The translations under genes and the position numbers were made by a program. The notes beneath the pieces were generated by a model. That model was not told the DNA's origin and did no database searches. It was given only the letters and a program-made list of their open reading frames with translations. A stretch of DNA of 64,000 bases from Mytilus edulis (Eukaryota > Mollusca > Bivalvia > Mytilida > Mytilidae), in the NCBI RefSeq assembly GCF_963676685.1, contig NC_092346.1:29525133-29589132 (forward strand), given 5' to 3'. Each line of letters starts with the position of its first letter. Positions within the stretch are counted from its first letter, which is position 1. Positions 1 to 25,504 of the stretch are shown piece after piece.

Positions 1-214
1 CTTTTTTATAAATTAAAGAATGTATCTCCCTCGTGTATAGCTCATTCCGTGTGCGTAATTTTTGCAACACTTTGGTCCTCCTTTTTGTTATTTCGATTCT
101 TCAACGTTTTAGATAGGTATATTATATAGTTGTAATCTTATAGCTCATATCATGCAAGGCCTGTATAGCCAGGCAGAGATGTTAAAAACGTCCATCGTCG
201 ATTTAATAGTTCGG

Positions 215-405
215 TTCTGTATGTGTTTCATTGTCTTTTGTCTTTTTGGTGCACTTCAGCGTTTCTGTTGCTTCTTTGTTTTCCTCTCTAATAGTAGATG
301 TGTTTCCCTCGGTTTTAGTTTGTAACCCGGAGTTGTTTTCTCTCAATCGATTTACCGGTATGACTTTCGAACAGCGGTTTATTGTTGCCTTTATTTATAA
401 ATGCA
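215..405 (+). repeat. Interspersed repeat, family C (tail)
   Basis: The text around 'tttccctcggttttagtttg' and 'gaacagcggt' recurs at 32100-32470, 34275-34435 and 37600-38155 on this strand, and inverted at 26460-26690. It is a mussel-type interspersed repeat with no coding content that I recognise. Confidence 0.7.
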
Positions 406-582
406 TAGTTTATTCATCATGCAGAGTTTTGCTACGCTTTTTGGTTATATCAACTCTTACATGCTTAAAGTAATTCCAAAACTCATTAAGTATTTTGAGC
501 TTAATCATCACTGAAAAAAACATTCAAAATGGGCATTTGGTGTATTACAATTGGAATTGTTATAACATAGTTATTTGCTAAC

Positions 583-3500
583 CTAAAGAATCTCCAATAT
601 ACTTTGCAGCAGCATTGCCAAGGTTATTGCGTCTTAGATATAACTCCCGGAGGAAAACATTATTCTGTAAAAAGAACATATATCTAACATGTTTAGGTCG
701 ATTTAAAGTAAGTCGATCTTAGTGAAGCGCACAAGGAATAAAAGCTTTGAGAAAAAAATAGAAAAGGTTAAGAACTTACACTGGTTGTACATTTATATTA
801 TTTAAAATGCAATAAGACTATGTCGGTGGAACGTGATTACCAACCAATGAAAAATATATTAACAATGAGGTAAAAAGTAGATGTTAATGTCCTTTTTATA
901 AGTAATTCGTTTACCTCAATGATCTCTGCTAGATAAGGACCAGACTTTTCTCCTAGGCCACAATCTACAATTATGCATATAAAAAGTAAAATCACAAAAA
1001 TACTGAACTCCGAGGAAAATTCAATCGGAAAGTACCTAATCAAATGGCAAAATCAAATGACAAAACACATCAAACGAATGGACAACAACTGTCATATTCC
1101 TTAGATGGTACAGGTTTTTTCAAATGTTGAAAATGGTGGATTGAACCTGTTTTACTAGCGCTAAACCTCTCACTTGTACGACAGTTTCATAAAACTCCTT
1201 TATATTTACAACGATGCGCGAGCAAAACAGACATAAAAAATAAAATAGTCAAAATATGGGTACAGCAGTCACCACTGTGTTACAATCTTAAAACATTTTA
1301 CAAAAAATCACAAAAGCATCAATCAAATTAAAAACACATTCATTGCTTCGCGTGTCTCACGTTAGAAAATTTAAACGTCACTAGGAAGAAATTTTGTCGT
1401 TCAATTTTTATTAAGGGTTGAAAATTAAAAAAAAAAAGTGTTATAAGCATCGCATTTTTTTTTAAAAGGTGTTAATGATAACAGCTGACTGACAAAACAC
1501 GTACTTTTACCATGTGTTTTTTGTTGTTGTGTGGTTTTTTTCCCGCGGAAGTCAGGTGATGGTTCATGGATGTATGTGGTAATGTTGTGTTGTCAAGAAT
1601 GATTTATGATTTCAGTAATCTTTTTTTGTGTAATATACAGCAATAGTCAAAACACCGTACTTCCTAACCTAAGAAGGACTGGACCTGACCGAAAAGGTAA
1701 AATGTCGATTACAGCCGAAATTCTGGACAGCACTTTTACATCTGGGTTACAAATATTGTGTTCGAGTGTGTTCCTTGCATGAGAAAACATAAATGCGTCT
1801 AGTTACATTATTTCTAAGATGTTTACTGTTTATAAATTTAGTGGCGTGGTTCAAGTACATTTATTACCGAATGATGTTCGATTTCTTTACAGTTAATCTG
1901 TGATTTAGTTTTGTAATAAGTTATTTTGCAAGGATATTTAAAATATAATTAATAAGCAGTATAACTATTTATCTTTTTCCTTCAAAAGGATGTCTTTCAA
2001 TCACATTGTCGTAAAACCCACGCTAGATTACGCCAAATTGATTGAGTGATATATATATCTGAAGGATCAACATACCTGAAACGTCAGCCTTCACCACGTG
2101 ATAATTATTAGCCAATATATATTTTAGAATTTTTGCAACTTCTGGACCAATAGGATTATTTGATATATTCTGAAAAATATTGTAAAACAAGAATAAACAA
2201 CAACGCACGCGTTCCTATCCTAAGCATTTTCCACTAAAAATACAAAGCAATGGAAAAAAATAATAAAAATTGTCTGATGAAAGATCCGAAAATACAAATG
2301 AGTAAAATACAGAATATGAAAATTTTTAAAGTTCTTACGATCTTACATGTCTTACACAAAAATAACGATAATTTAGCCAGCCAACAACCAAGCCGGTCGA
2401 TCATAACCATTTACTAAGTACCCGGAGAACAAAAATACGTGCAGCATTTCTATTGGTTGGTTTTTAGTCTGTATACAATACTCTTGAGGACCGACAGACC
2501 AGGAAACAAAATACTGTGATGCTATCAACTATATAGGCGCCTGACTGCGTCACAAACAGAAAGTCGCGAGTGTTTATGATCATTTAAACTTTCCTAATGA
2601 GTACAGCTTTGCAAAACAAATTGCAACAGCACAACACTCTGTAAAGCGTGTTTGACGCATACATTTTATAAAGGTGTTTGTTTTGGGGAAAGAAGTGATG
2701 CATAGGGATCTGAACTAAACACACAAAACTTAGCCTAGAAAATGACAAAAGGACATTTGTTCCTTAGAAAATCATAATTGAAATGTCGAACCATTCGTTT
2801 TCGAATCTTTCTTAAAGAATTTAAGCCTTTGATTATAGCATTTGATGGAATATCAATTACATCATACTAGAATGTAAATGCTCCATTATAGGATAATTTG
2901 TAGATTTATTTCACGAAATACATCGTTTGAAATGGATTATTTGCTAAAGAAGCTATAGATGAAACACATGTTAAAATCTTTATGACATACAAATTCAATA
3001 ATGCTGTTGTTCTTTAGCAACATGTCTGCCATAGTCTGTAAATGTTTGTGAGTTATTCCATTATCTTCCAAATCAATACTTTGAAAAGCCAGATTATGCT
3101 GGAAAAAAGAAAAGTCAGATTTAAAATTCAATGTTTTTAAAGTTCTGCAATATGTTTCCTTAGATTCCACACTTGATGGGATAATTGTATAAATTTGTGT
3201 CGTCGAGACATTGTCTGGTTGTTATTCATTTTCCACAAAATAATCTTCCATTTATTACAATTTCAAATTTGAAGAATGAAGATGCCTTTTTGATGTCTAT
3301 ATGTCAAACCAATTACAATAGGAAAACAAATAAATCGTTATGTTTGTACTTTTTTATTCTTTACTGTTTCGCTAAATTAGCAATAATATCCTATACTTTA
3401 ATATTGATACATTTTCTTTTAATACAATTTGATCGAGAGTCCCATTATCTTCGAAATGCAATAGAGAAGCACATTTTAAAGATTTTTATGGGATCTATAA

Positions 3501-4747
3501 TTATCATTTGATGTAGACACACACACACCTTTATTTTAAAAGTAACCAGGAACAAAGATCCTATTGCATATATATATATGCCACTATGCTTAACTCTTTT
3601 AATCTAAAGCTTGTGAACCACTGGTTGCATGTTTTCTTACCCAATGGTATCCTTCATCCTTCTTCCTTTTTTTCCATTTGTTAATATTCGTATTTCAACC
3701 TCTCTTTTTTAATTGACAAGCTAAATGTTCTCTTCGTTAAAGCACGAATATTACACTGGCTGGGCTGCTGCCATCATCTATTTTACTTAAGTAAAGAAAA
3801 ATTCATACCTCTACTTCCTTTGAAATAGTTCTGCAATCACTTGACGTCATGTATCGGTGCCTCATTTTGAAATTGTCCTCGGTAGCATGGCGTATCAAGA
3901 ATGTATTGGGGACAACTTTGAGATCCCGGCATCGCTTTTTGTATTCAGGAAATTCACCAAAATCTTTTATTTGTTTAGTTTTTTCGTCCACAATAAGTTC
4001 TAAGCCAACTGCAAAAATATATAGAAATATTGATTGATTGAGTGTTGGTTGCTTTACGCCGCATTAGCACAAAAAGACTATATCGCGGCGATATATAGAA
4101 ATAATGTATGACGAACATAAATATTTATGATTGAGAAAAAAAATATGTTTTTTTTATGTTTGGAGTTGGAGACCGACATATCATGACTATTCATTTGGAT
4201 TTTTGGATTCTTGTTATTTAAGCAGCCCTACTGTTTTATGAGTTCAAAATCTTTTAAAAAAAAAGGGGGGTAAAAAGAAAAAAACAAATATACCTCTATC
4301 TTGATCTAAATCTGTATCATATGCGTCATCTTCACTGTCCTCTGTCTTGATTATTCCAAGTTTAGCATCAATGTTAAAATAAACTCTTAATTCATCTTTC
4401 AGTTTGGAACATTTTATCAATCTTTCCTTCTTTTCGTTATACAAATCGTCACTGATGATTTGTGTGTTGTCGAGCAAATTCAATGGCTTCAGCTCTGATA
4501 ATGGTGTTATCTGTTGACTTCTGCTGTCTGCACGCGCTGATTTTCTTGCAGACGACGTACCAGAGTTTGATTTTTTACGGCGTCGTCGAGGACGTGAGCA
4601 CGGGGATGAAACAGGTTCGTCGTCAGATGAAATATAATTTGATTTGTCTTCAACATTTGGTAGTTTAACTATACAATTTTCTGGTGAACTTTGTATTGAT
4701 CGAACAGTTTTAATTTCCGGAAATCTGGTTGTTGTTTGAACATCCAT
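583..4747 (-). CDS. Leucine-rich-repeat protein, LRRC74/LRRC34-like, 5' six exons (partial)
   Basis: Six coding exons on the minus strand join in frame: 4747-4294, 4008-3809, 3098-2991, 2169-2076, 964-915 and 664-583 (329 codons so far). All have AG acceptors and GT donors and the phases match (1,0,0,1,0,1). The gene continues past the left edge. The start is the first ATG after an in-frame TAA. Residues 1-150 are low-complexity and acidic, with a basic stretch RPRRRRKK at 52-59 that could be a nuclear signal. From about residue 172 the EFPEYKKRC...VVPNTF segment resembles the N-terminal cap of LRRC74/LRRC34 proteins. Ribonuclease-inhibitor-type repeats follow, with cores SIDLEDNGI, EFNISNNPIG, KADVSDCGLG and ELYLRRNNLG. 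These repeats usually mediate protein binding; the partner is unknown. The exact orthologue is uncertain. Confidence 0.82.
975..1345 (+). repeat. Interspersed repeat, family A
   Basis: It lies in an intron of the LRR gene. The same text, with 'actgtcatattcc' and 'atggtggattgaacc', recurs at 11738-11872 and 20968-21320, and inverted at 36525-36735 and 49680-49870. It resembles a very common mussel repeat. No coding frame is seen. Confidence 0.75.
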
Positions 4748-5842
4748 CTCAGAAAAGATTTCTATTCTTTAGATATAAAGAAATTATAAAACCCCTGTAA
4801 AAAAATCAATTTGTAAACATATGCTTCAAAAACAGTTTCATATGTTTGCACTTCTTCCTGCTTTTTAAAATACAGTTTCCATGTTGGAATTATATAAGTT
4901 TAGGGTACCAAGATGAGCCCTGCTCTTAATAATGTATCCTTGTTGCCGGTTTTCGGAATCTTTTGAAAATAAAGCTAAGGATGTTGAACTCGCAATGGTA
5001 CTATTTCAAAACTTTTTATATATAATATTTGAAAAAAAAATGAATTTGCATGACAATTCTAAGGTTCAAATACAATTGTGAAATTTTTGTTTTGAAAGGC
5101 TCCGAAATGACAAATGTTAAACATGTACTTTTCCTACTAGGTGTATCTTTGTTTTTTTTATTTGTGCGCCTGCTGCTGCCTCGTCGACGCTTTATAGTGG
5201 GGTTTACTCTTCATCTCATTTATCAATTCCGATTGGTTATTATAGAAATTTAAGTAGACTTGTACCAGAATTTCCCCATTCAAAACACGAATCGTGTTAA
5301 TGAATAATAGAGACGAATTGCACTTTCATTCAACAGTCTGATTATTGTTGGACATGTTATTAATAAACAAAACAAAAATATATCATATCGTTATGCATTA
5401 ATACAATCCTAAATAAGTATGAATGAAGATGCGTTCAATTAATTATCTCTAAGAAAAGATTTTAACGGCTGTGGTATATTCTAGTCAATGAGAATGATCA
5501 ATCTATCTTTTTATTGAATAACAAACTAATTTGCGAGGTGGCCAGTCATTATTCTGTATACTAATGGAAAGTTCTGGTCGTAATGTCAACAACTGTTCCC
5601 AAAAGTCACTAGTTGACAGTACTTAAAGCTAATCTTGAACAACATTTTCCCTACAGAATGAAAACTTGTCAACTTACGACAGATAAAGATCGGGCTATTA
5701 AGTTAGATGATCCATTTATCACACATAGAAACAACACTTTTGTCGACAAATTCAATAATAAAGAAACAAGGCGAGGAAAAGGAATTTCCTATTGTCACTA
5801 ACCATTTGTGGAGAAGTATAATTATAAATCGTTAAATTGGGC
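4748..5842. other. Region upstream of the LRR gene
   Basis: This should hold the 5' untranslated region and promoter of the minus-strand LRR gene, but I see no convincing TATA box. It contains the first copy of the 5096-5357 / 7490-7757 repeat. The rest is AT-rich with no recognisable gene. Confidence 0.4.
5096..5357. repeat. Diverged duplication, copy 1 (partner at 7490-7757)
   Basis: Both copies begin at 'aaggctccgaaat' and end at 'gacatgt', with shared blocks such as 'gacgaattgcactttcattc'. They are in the same orientation about 2.4 kb apart and are clearly more diverged than the exon copy at 5843-6088. Confidence 0.7.
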
Positions 5843-6088
5843 TTCAATGGCTTCAGCTCTGATAATGGTGTTATTTGTTGACTTCTGCTGTCTGCACGCG
5901 CTGATTTTCTTGCAGACGACGTACCAAAGTTTGATTTTTTCCGGCGTCGTCGAGGACGTGAGCACGGGGATGAAACAGGTTCGTCGTCAGATGAAATATA
6001 GTTTGATTTGTCTTCAACATTTGGTAGTTTAACTATACAATTTTCTGGTGAACTTTGTATTGATCGAACAGTGTTAATTTCCGGAAAT
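5843..6088 (-). pseudogene. Duplicated fragment of LRR gene exon 1
   Basis: This 246-bp segment matches 4479-4724 inside the first coding exon of the LRR gene, with about five substitutions and no indels by eye (near 98 percent). It corresponds to codons 9-89, including the arginine-rich stretch. It lacks the start codon, and neither edge has a splice signal on the minus strand. It is therefore most likely a recent segmental copy, not an alternative exon. The flanks on both sides do not match the flanks of the source. Confidence 0.8.
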
Positions 6089-6367
6089 AAAAGGATTGGT
6101 TTTATGTAACGTTACGTAAATGTCATTTTTTTTTGTCATATGATAGAAGCAAATCGGAAAATTAAGCGACAGTTTTAATGAAGACAATAAAAAAAATTGC
6201 AAAATACTTTTAAATATTGATTTGAAATAACATACCTCGCAGATTTGGATAACTGACATTCGTTAATTACTTTTGTCATATTGCCACGATAGTACCATTT
6301 GATCTTAACTTCTTTAAATTAAACACTTATATATAGTCTAATACTTCAAAATATGACGAATATGTAT

Positions 6368-7489
6368 ATATAAAAATAGAAGATGTGGTATGATTGCAAT
6401 GAGACAACTCTCTACAAGAGACCAAATGGCACAGAAATTAATAGCTATAGGTCACCGTACGACCTGCAACAATGAGCAAATCCCATACCGCATTGTCAGC
6501 TATTAAAGTCCTCGAAATGACAATGTAAAACAATCCAAACGAGAAAACTAACGGCATAATTTAAGTACAACAACTGAACGAAAAACAAATATGTAATACA
6601 TAAACAAACGACAACCACTTAATTACAGGCTCCTGACTTGGGATAGGCACATACATATGGTCATTTGTCATTATATCTCATAAATGTTTTTTTTTCACAT
6701 TTGCTAAAGATATATTCAATCCATTATCACTGTACTAGTATACATATTTTTAAGGGGCCAGCTGAAGGGCACCTACGGGTGCGGGAGTTTCTCACTACAT
6801 TGAAGACCCATTGGTGGCCTTCAGCTGTTGTCTGCTCACATGCATTCCCCATTTTCCTTTCTCAATTTTATTCAACGTTGGAAACACAATTTCTCTTAAA
6901 TTTAGTGAGTTCCAGGATAAACGTCTAGCATTGCCAAGAGTTAGCCATACTGGACGCCTATTAAGTCTTTGTTAATCTTGGGGTTTTTTTTTGAATAATT
7001 TGTATGCTTAGCGTCTTTTTGCTGATCAAGTATACAATACCATTTAGAGGCCAGCTGAATATTTCGCTGTATAGAAGACTCATATGCGGGCTTGGGTTGT
7101 TTTGTTTGGTTTTTTTTTTTTGTTCTCTCCGGTTGTGTTGTTGTCTCTTTCGACACATTCCCCGTTTCCATTTTGTTTTAAACTTTAAAAAATTTAGTTG
7201 AGACAGGAGCTCAGGAGCGGATCCGGCAATTTTTAAAGGGTTGGTTCCAACCATATGTCCCCATTAAAATTGCTCAACTGCCGGACCTCCCCCCAAACGT
7301 GTAAAGACTCGTGGAGATTTAAATTAGTACTAGGCATTGTTCATAGATACATATAAAAATAAAAAGATGTGGTATGATTGCCAGTGAGACAACTCTCAAT
7401 CAAAGACCATATGACATATTAGTTATATCAACTAATGGTCACTTGCGACCTTCAATAATGAGCAAAACCAATAGTAAGGCTTAGCTATC
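6368..7489. repeat. Cluster of mussel-type interspersed repeats (families D and E)
   Basis: Inverted family-D copies ('agatgtggtatgattgc', 'gagacaactctc') lie at 6368-6665 and 7348-7489. Two plus-orientation family-E pieces ('ggccagctgaa', 'cattccccatttt') lie at 6733-6880 and 7040-7195. At 7210-7300 is a decayed piece related to the CAGTGGCGGATCC element seen at 12760 and 50568. No gene is supported here. Confidence 0.65.
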
Positions 7490-7757
7490 AAAGGCTCCGA
7501 AATCACAAATGTTAAAGATATACATTTCTAGTGGTAGGTCTATTTTTTTAGGTGTATCTATTTGTGACGTCTGCTGGTGTCTCATCGACGTCTGGTGGGT
7601 TTTATCCTTCATCTCATTTATAATCTCATACTGATTATTATAGAAATTTCGGTAGATTTTTACATGAAGTTCCCCTTGCAAAACAAATATATTGTGTGAA
7701 TGAATAATAGTGACGAATTGCACTTTCATTCAACAATCTGGTTATTGGTGGACATGT
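7490..7757. repeat. Diverged duplication, copy 2
   Basis: Second copy of 5096-5357. It directly follows a family-D fragment, so it may be part of a larger repeat unit. Confidence 0.7.
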
Positions 7758-10700
7758 AAACTATTGGTAATAAGTAACTCTGTCAATTCAGTATGTCTTA
7801 TTATTTCCTTTATCCGGTTTTAAAATTAGTGCAATTGTATACAGAACTCTACTAAATCTTCAAAATAATAAGGCTACAAATTCATAAATCAATTGATAAT
7901 ATTGTTGTTAAATCAGTCTTGTGCTGAAAGTTATTAAGAAAATACTTAGCAAATGTTTGGTTTCGATGATAACCGAAAAATCAATAACAGACTGAAATGG
8001 GGGGAAAATGAATCTTTTACCTTGTAGTGATTCCATAATAATACTGACTGTTTATCGTTCACTCCATTACAACTATCCACTTCATACACACAATAAAAGA
8101 TGGTATTGAACAAGATTTGTTTGCTTAAAAATCAAATATTTGTCAAACATTAAAATGAAATTTTATAGGTATTTAATTGTATCGCTTGTATAATATTTAC
8201 TTGTTGTTGGATTAACGATTTTCATAACTAATAGATAATCCAGTATTAAATACTCGTTAAACAACTTTTTTAATCTCTACGAGTGTTGGTTTTAATTGAA
8301 AGTATTCTGATATTGTTTAAACTATCAAACTTATATAGAGAGAGGGACAATAATTTAAAGTTCTCAAAAAATATCAATGGTATAAATCTTAATGGAAAAT
8401 TTAATATAAATCTATAAAGTTTGTCTTCAGACATATACAAATATGCCAGAATATTTATTTTTATCAATAATCTGTAATGTGTTATTTTTCTTTCTTTACG
8501 CACATGCATGTTAGTTGTATAGAATAGAGGAAATAAATCTTTTTTCAAACTATTTAAAGTCTTATATATCACATTTACAGAAAACAAGGGTCTCTAAAGC
8601 GCCGGAGTCGCCAACGTAGGTCTATGTGCACCATCAACATCGGACACTCTCCAACATTGTGGTCTAGATCACGACAAAAATGTCTCTTTTGATGATTTTG
8701 TAAACGCTGATATTTTTTTTTTCTGTTTACAAATTCTCTCTATCTTCCTTAGTTTTTACCCCAAAACACAAAAAGGACTTAAATAATCGTCATTTAAGAT
8801 TTATCAAAATACTATAAGGATGATTGCGGCCAAGTTTGGTTATATTTATATTTATATTATATTTTGGGAGAAAAGATAACTAAGGGACCATCAAAACAAT
8901 TAGTCGAAGCAAATAAACTCATTATAGATACCAGGATTAAATTTTGTATTTACGCCAGTCGCGGGTTTCGTCTACAAAAGTCCCATCAGTGACGCTCGAA
9001 TCCAAAAATGTTAAAATGGCCCAATGAAGTACGAAGTTGTAGAGCATTAAGGATCAAAATTCCTTAAAGTTTTGCCAAATACAGCTAAGTTACTCTATTC
9101 CTGAGGTAGAAACGCCTTAGTATTTCAAAAATTCAAACGATTTGTAAACAGCTAATTTTTAAATATGACCATATCAATGATAATTCATGTCAGCAGTGCT
9201 GAATACTTGGATGGTGGTTCCCTCGGGAAATTTAAACTCCACCAGCAGTGATACAGACTGAACGTAAAAACGTCACAAAAAGACAAATAACAGTCCGAAA
9301 ACACTGCACGGAACAACATGTATCAACACGAAAAACGTAGTTGAACCCAAGCGCATTGGAAGGATCGGTTGTTTCTGTTCTGCTAATGAAACTTGTTAAA
9401 ATATGTCGATAAGTCATATATTAACGTAAGGGTATCCAAAATACATCTATTCTGAGAGTAACTTCACCTATCTTTATTTATGATCCAGAAAAAAGTTCGC
9501 ATTCTGTGTTTATTTGGTAGATGTATTTGCTTTATATTTCCACCAATTTTATTTTGAATCCATATTAAATCATAGAAAAATGAGTTTGAACCATTGTTCA
9601 TCTGTGTCATAGAAATGTAAAATGTTTAACTCATATCATGATGGCGTCCATAAAACGTTTTCTTTAGAGCATCATGTATAACCCGGTCTCCTATAATGAT
9701 GAGACCTACAAATAACTCCAGGTTCAAATGGAAATGATGTTGCGCAGCTGTACATGTAACTCATGAAGCAGTAAATGCTGAATGTAAATGAGCAGCTTGA
9801 GGTAAACGCCATATTTCAAGAGATTCCTATGGCAAAATGAAGATTTTTGTGGACTGTTATTTTAGCAATGATGCTGGTTGGACTACTCCAGTACTGTAAT
9901 ACAATTCTTACTAAACTTGGAGTTCTTTTGGCGGTGTGTACTGTAAAAATACGTAGTGTTGTCTTGGCGGAATTGAGAAAACAATTCCAATGACTCGTAT
10001 TGAGTGAATGCAACACTTTGCTTTTAATGAATCCTTACAAAAACTCTTTGATAGATCCGTACGTCATCTGTTCAGGGCAATGTTTCTGCGCTGTTTAACA
10101 TAATATAATTGCTCCAGTTGAAGTCCAAATTGTCGCCTTGAATTCTTGTTATTAGTTTTAATATGTTCCTATCCAGATAATTGATAATATATTTGCCACT
10201 GAACGTTATGGAAGCAGTAACAATAATGTGACCATAGTACACGGATGCCCAACTCACACTATCCTTTTCTATGTTCAATGGACCGTGAAATTGGACTTTA
10301 CCTTCATCAAAAACCACATTGACCAAACACTTTTACCAAAAGTGGGACAGACTAACGAACGGACGAACAGACGGACGCCCCTAGACGATGCATAAAGAAT
10401 AAAAGACTTACGGATTTCGCTTGCTCCTCGGTACCTTCTATTATTATGTACATTAATGTATTTCATCGGGTTTTCTTTATTTATTTTTTTACATTGAGTA
10501 TACATTTCCAAGTGTAATTTTTTTTGTTACTCTCTCGCCCTTAATAATTTCTATAGGCAAAATACAAAAATTCCAATTTTTTACTCTTATTTACTTGTTC
10601 TCTCCATTTGTAACAACTTCAGGAAATATTTAAAAAGAAATGTATTCGATTGCTCTCAGTAATTAAACAAAAATTAAACATTTTTCGAAGCATTAATATT

Positions 10701-11340
10701 TTGGCTCCTTAAATTGATTATGAATTTAATCAAAATCTAATTGAACTACCGCATTCGCGCCTTCTTTGTATTCAAAATTTAAAGTATGATACAATAATTT
10801 GTTGATGTCCCAAGTGAAATTGTTCCTGTCCCTTTTCAGCATCAACTTTGACCCAATAATTTACAAAATGTTTGCGTCGGCGTTGATTCTCCAAAATAAA
10901 GATTTAATTGACACCAAAAGTACTTTTGAATTTACGCCGTATTTAATCTTCCATGACTTTATATTTTTCATAAAATTGAATTCAAAATGTAAATGTTTGG
11001 GGGAAATACCAAAGTTACTGACATTTCTTAAATACCGTTGCATCTGGAGGGTAAATTATCGAAACTTAGCCTGAATGTCAGTTTGAATTTTCGACAAAAG
11101 AAAGCGATATCTAGTGATTTAATATTAGGACGTGCTTTCAGAGTGGATATTAAAATTAATTTAGGTGGAGGTTCCTTAATAGTTTAATTAAATAAACGGA
11201 TCCCAGCAACAATATCGAAGTCTCTTCTTCATAATCTAAGGCCCATAAATTTTCTAATTTACCTCCAGGGTGACTGCATTGAAAAACTATCAATTTGAAA
11301 AAGTCAAAATGTCCCATCTGTTTACTTATTACTGTTGTAG
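7758..11340. other. Intergenic region between LRR gene and first astacin gene
   Basis: No gene is recognised. It contains an inverted family-B repeat at 8925-9250, holding the complement of 'tgatgagtcttttgtagac', and at 10230-10390 a repeat with 'ggacagactaacgaacggac' that recurs at 19480-19660. The rest is AT-rich DNA with short chance reading frames. Confidence 0.5.
8925..9250 (-). repeat. Interspersed repeat, family B
   Basis: Inverted copy of the family seen nearly complete at 55764-56130, including the downstream block that corresponds to 'gccactgctggtggag'. Other copies are at 19110-19310 (inverted), 25045-25230, 33290-33445 and 37440-37615. Confidence 0.75.
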
Positions 11341-11352
11341 TAAAACGTATCC

Positions 11353-11459
11353 TTATGTAATATTAGATGTGTCTTAGTAACCTTAGTTACAAATTAGTGT
11401 TTAATATTGTTTACTGTCATTTTCAACAAGGAAAAGGAAATATTTTCATGGCATATAAA
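11353..11459 (+). promoter_or_regulatory. Core promoter of astacin gene 1
   Basis: TATAAA lies at 11454-11459, 53 bp before the ATG. AACAAGGAAA lies at 11425-11434 and TTATGTAATATTA at 11353-11365. All three recur at nearly the same spacing before the second astacin gene. TTATGTAA fits the consensus of PAR-bZIP/E4BP4-type factors; binding is inferred only. Confidence 0.6.
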
Positions 11460-11506
11460 TTAGGAAGGAAACACAGCTTTGATGCAATACGATTTCAAAC
11501 TCTAAA

Positions 11507-25437
<13,931 letters not shown>

Positions 25438-25498
25438 TACTTGTCAACAAAATTTGACTTTTTTTGTCATTTTGCAGTCACATCATGTACATATTTTT

Positions 25499-25504
25499 AA
25501 TAAA
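25499..25504 (+). terminator. Poly(A) signal of astacin gene 1
   Basis: AATAAA 62 bp after the TAA stop codon; the only canonical signal close to the stop. Confidence 0.65.

Noticed and set aside
481..540. Possible seventh exon of the LRR gene after a 'ttttttcag' on the minus strand
   Set aside because: The translation in the required phase shows no leucine-rich-repeat pattern, so the next exon is assumed to lie past the edge.
5613..5801. Open frame of 62 codons on the plus strand before the exon copy
   Set aside because: Ordinary-looking composition but no recognisable domain, splice context or second copy; not enough to call a gene.
10072..10326. Open frame of 84 codons on the minus strand
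   Set aside because: It overlaps an interspersed repeat also present at 19480-19660 and has no recognisable motif.
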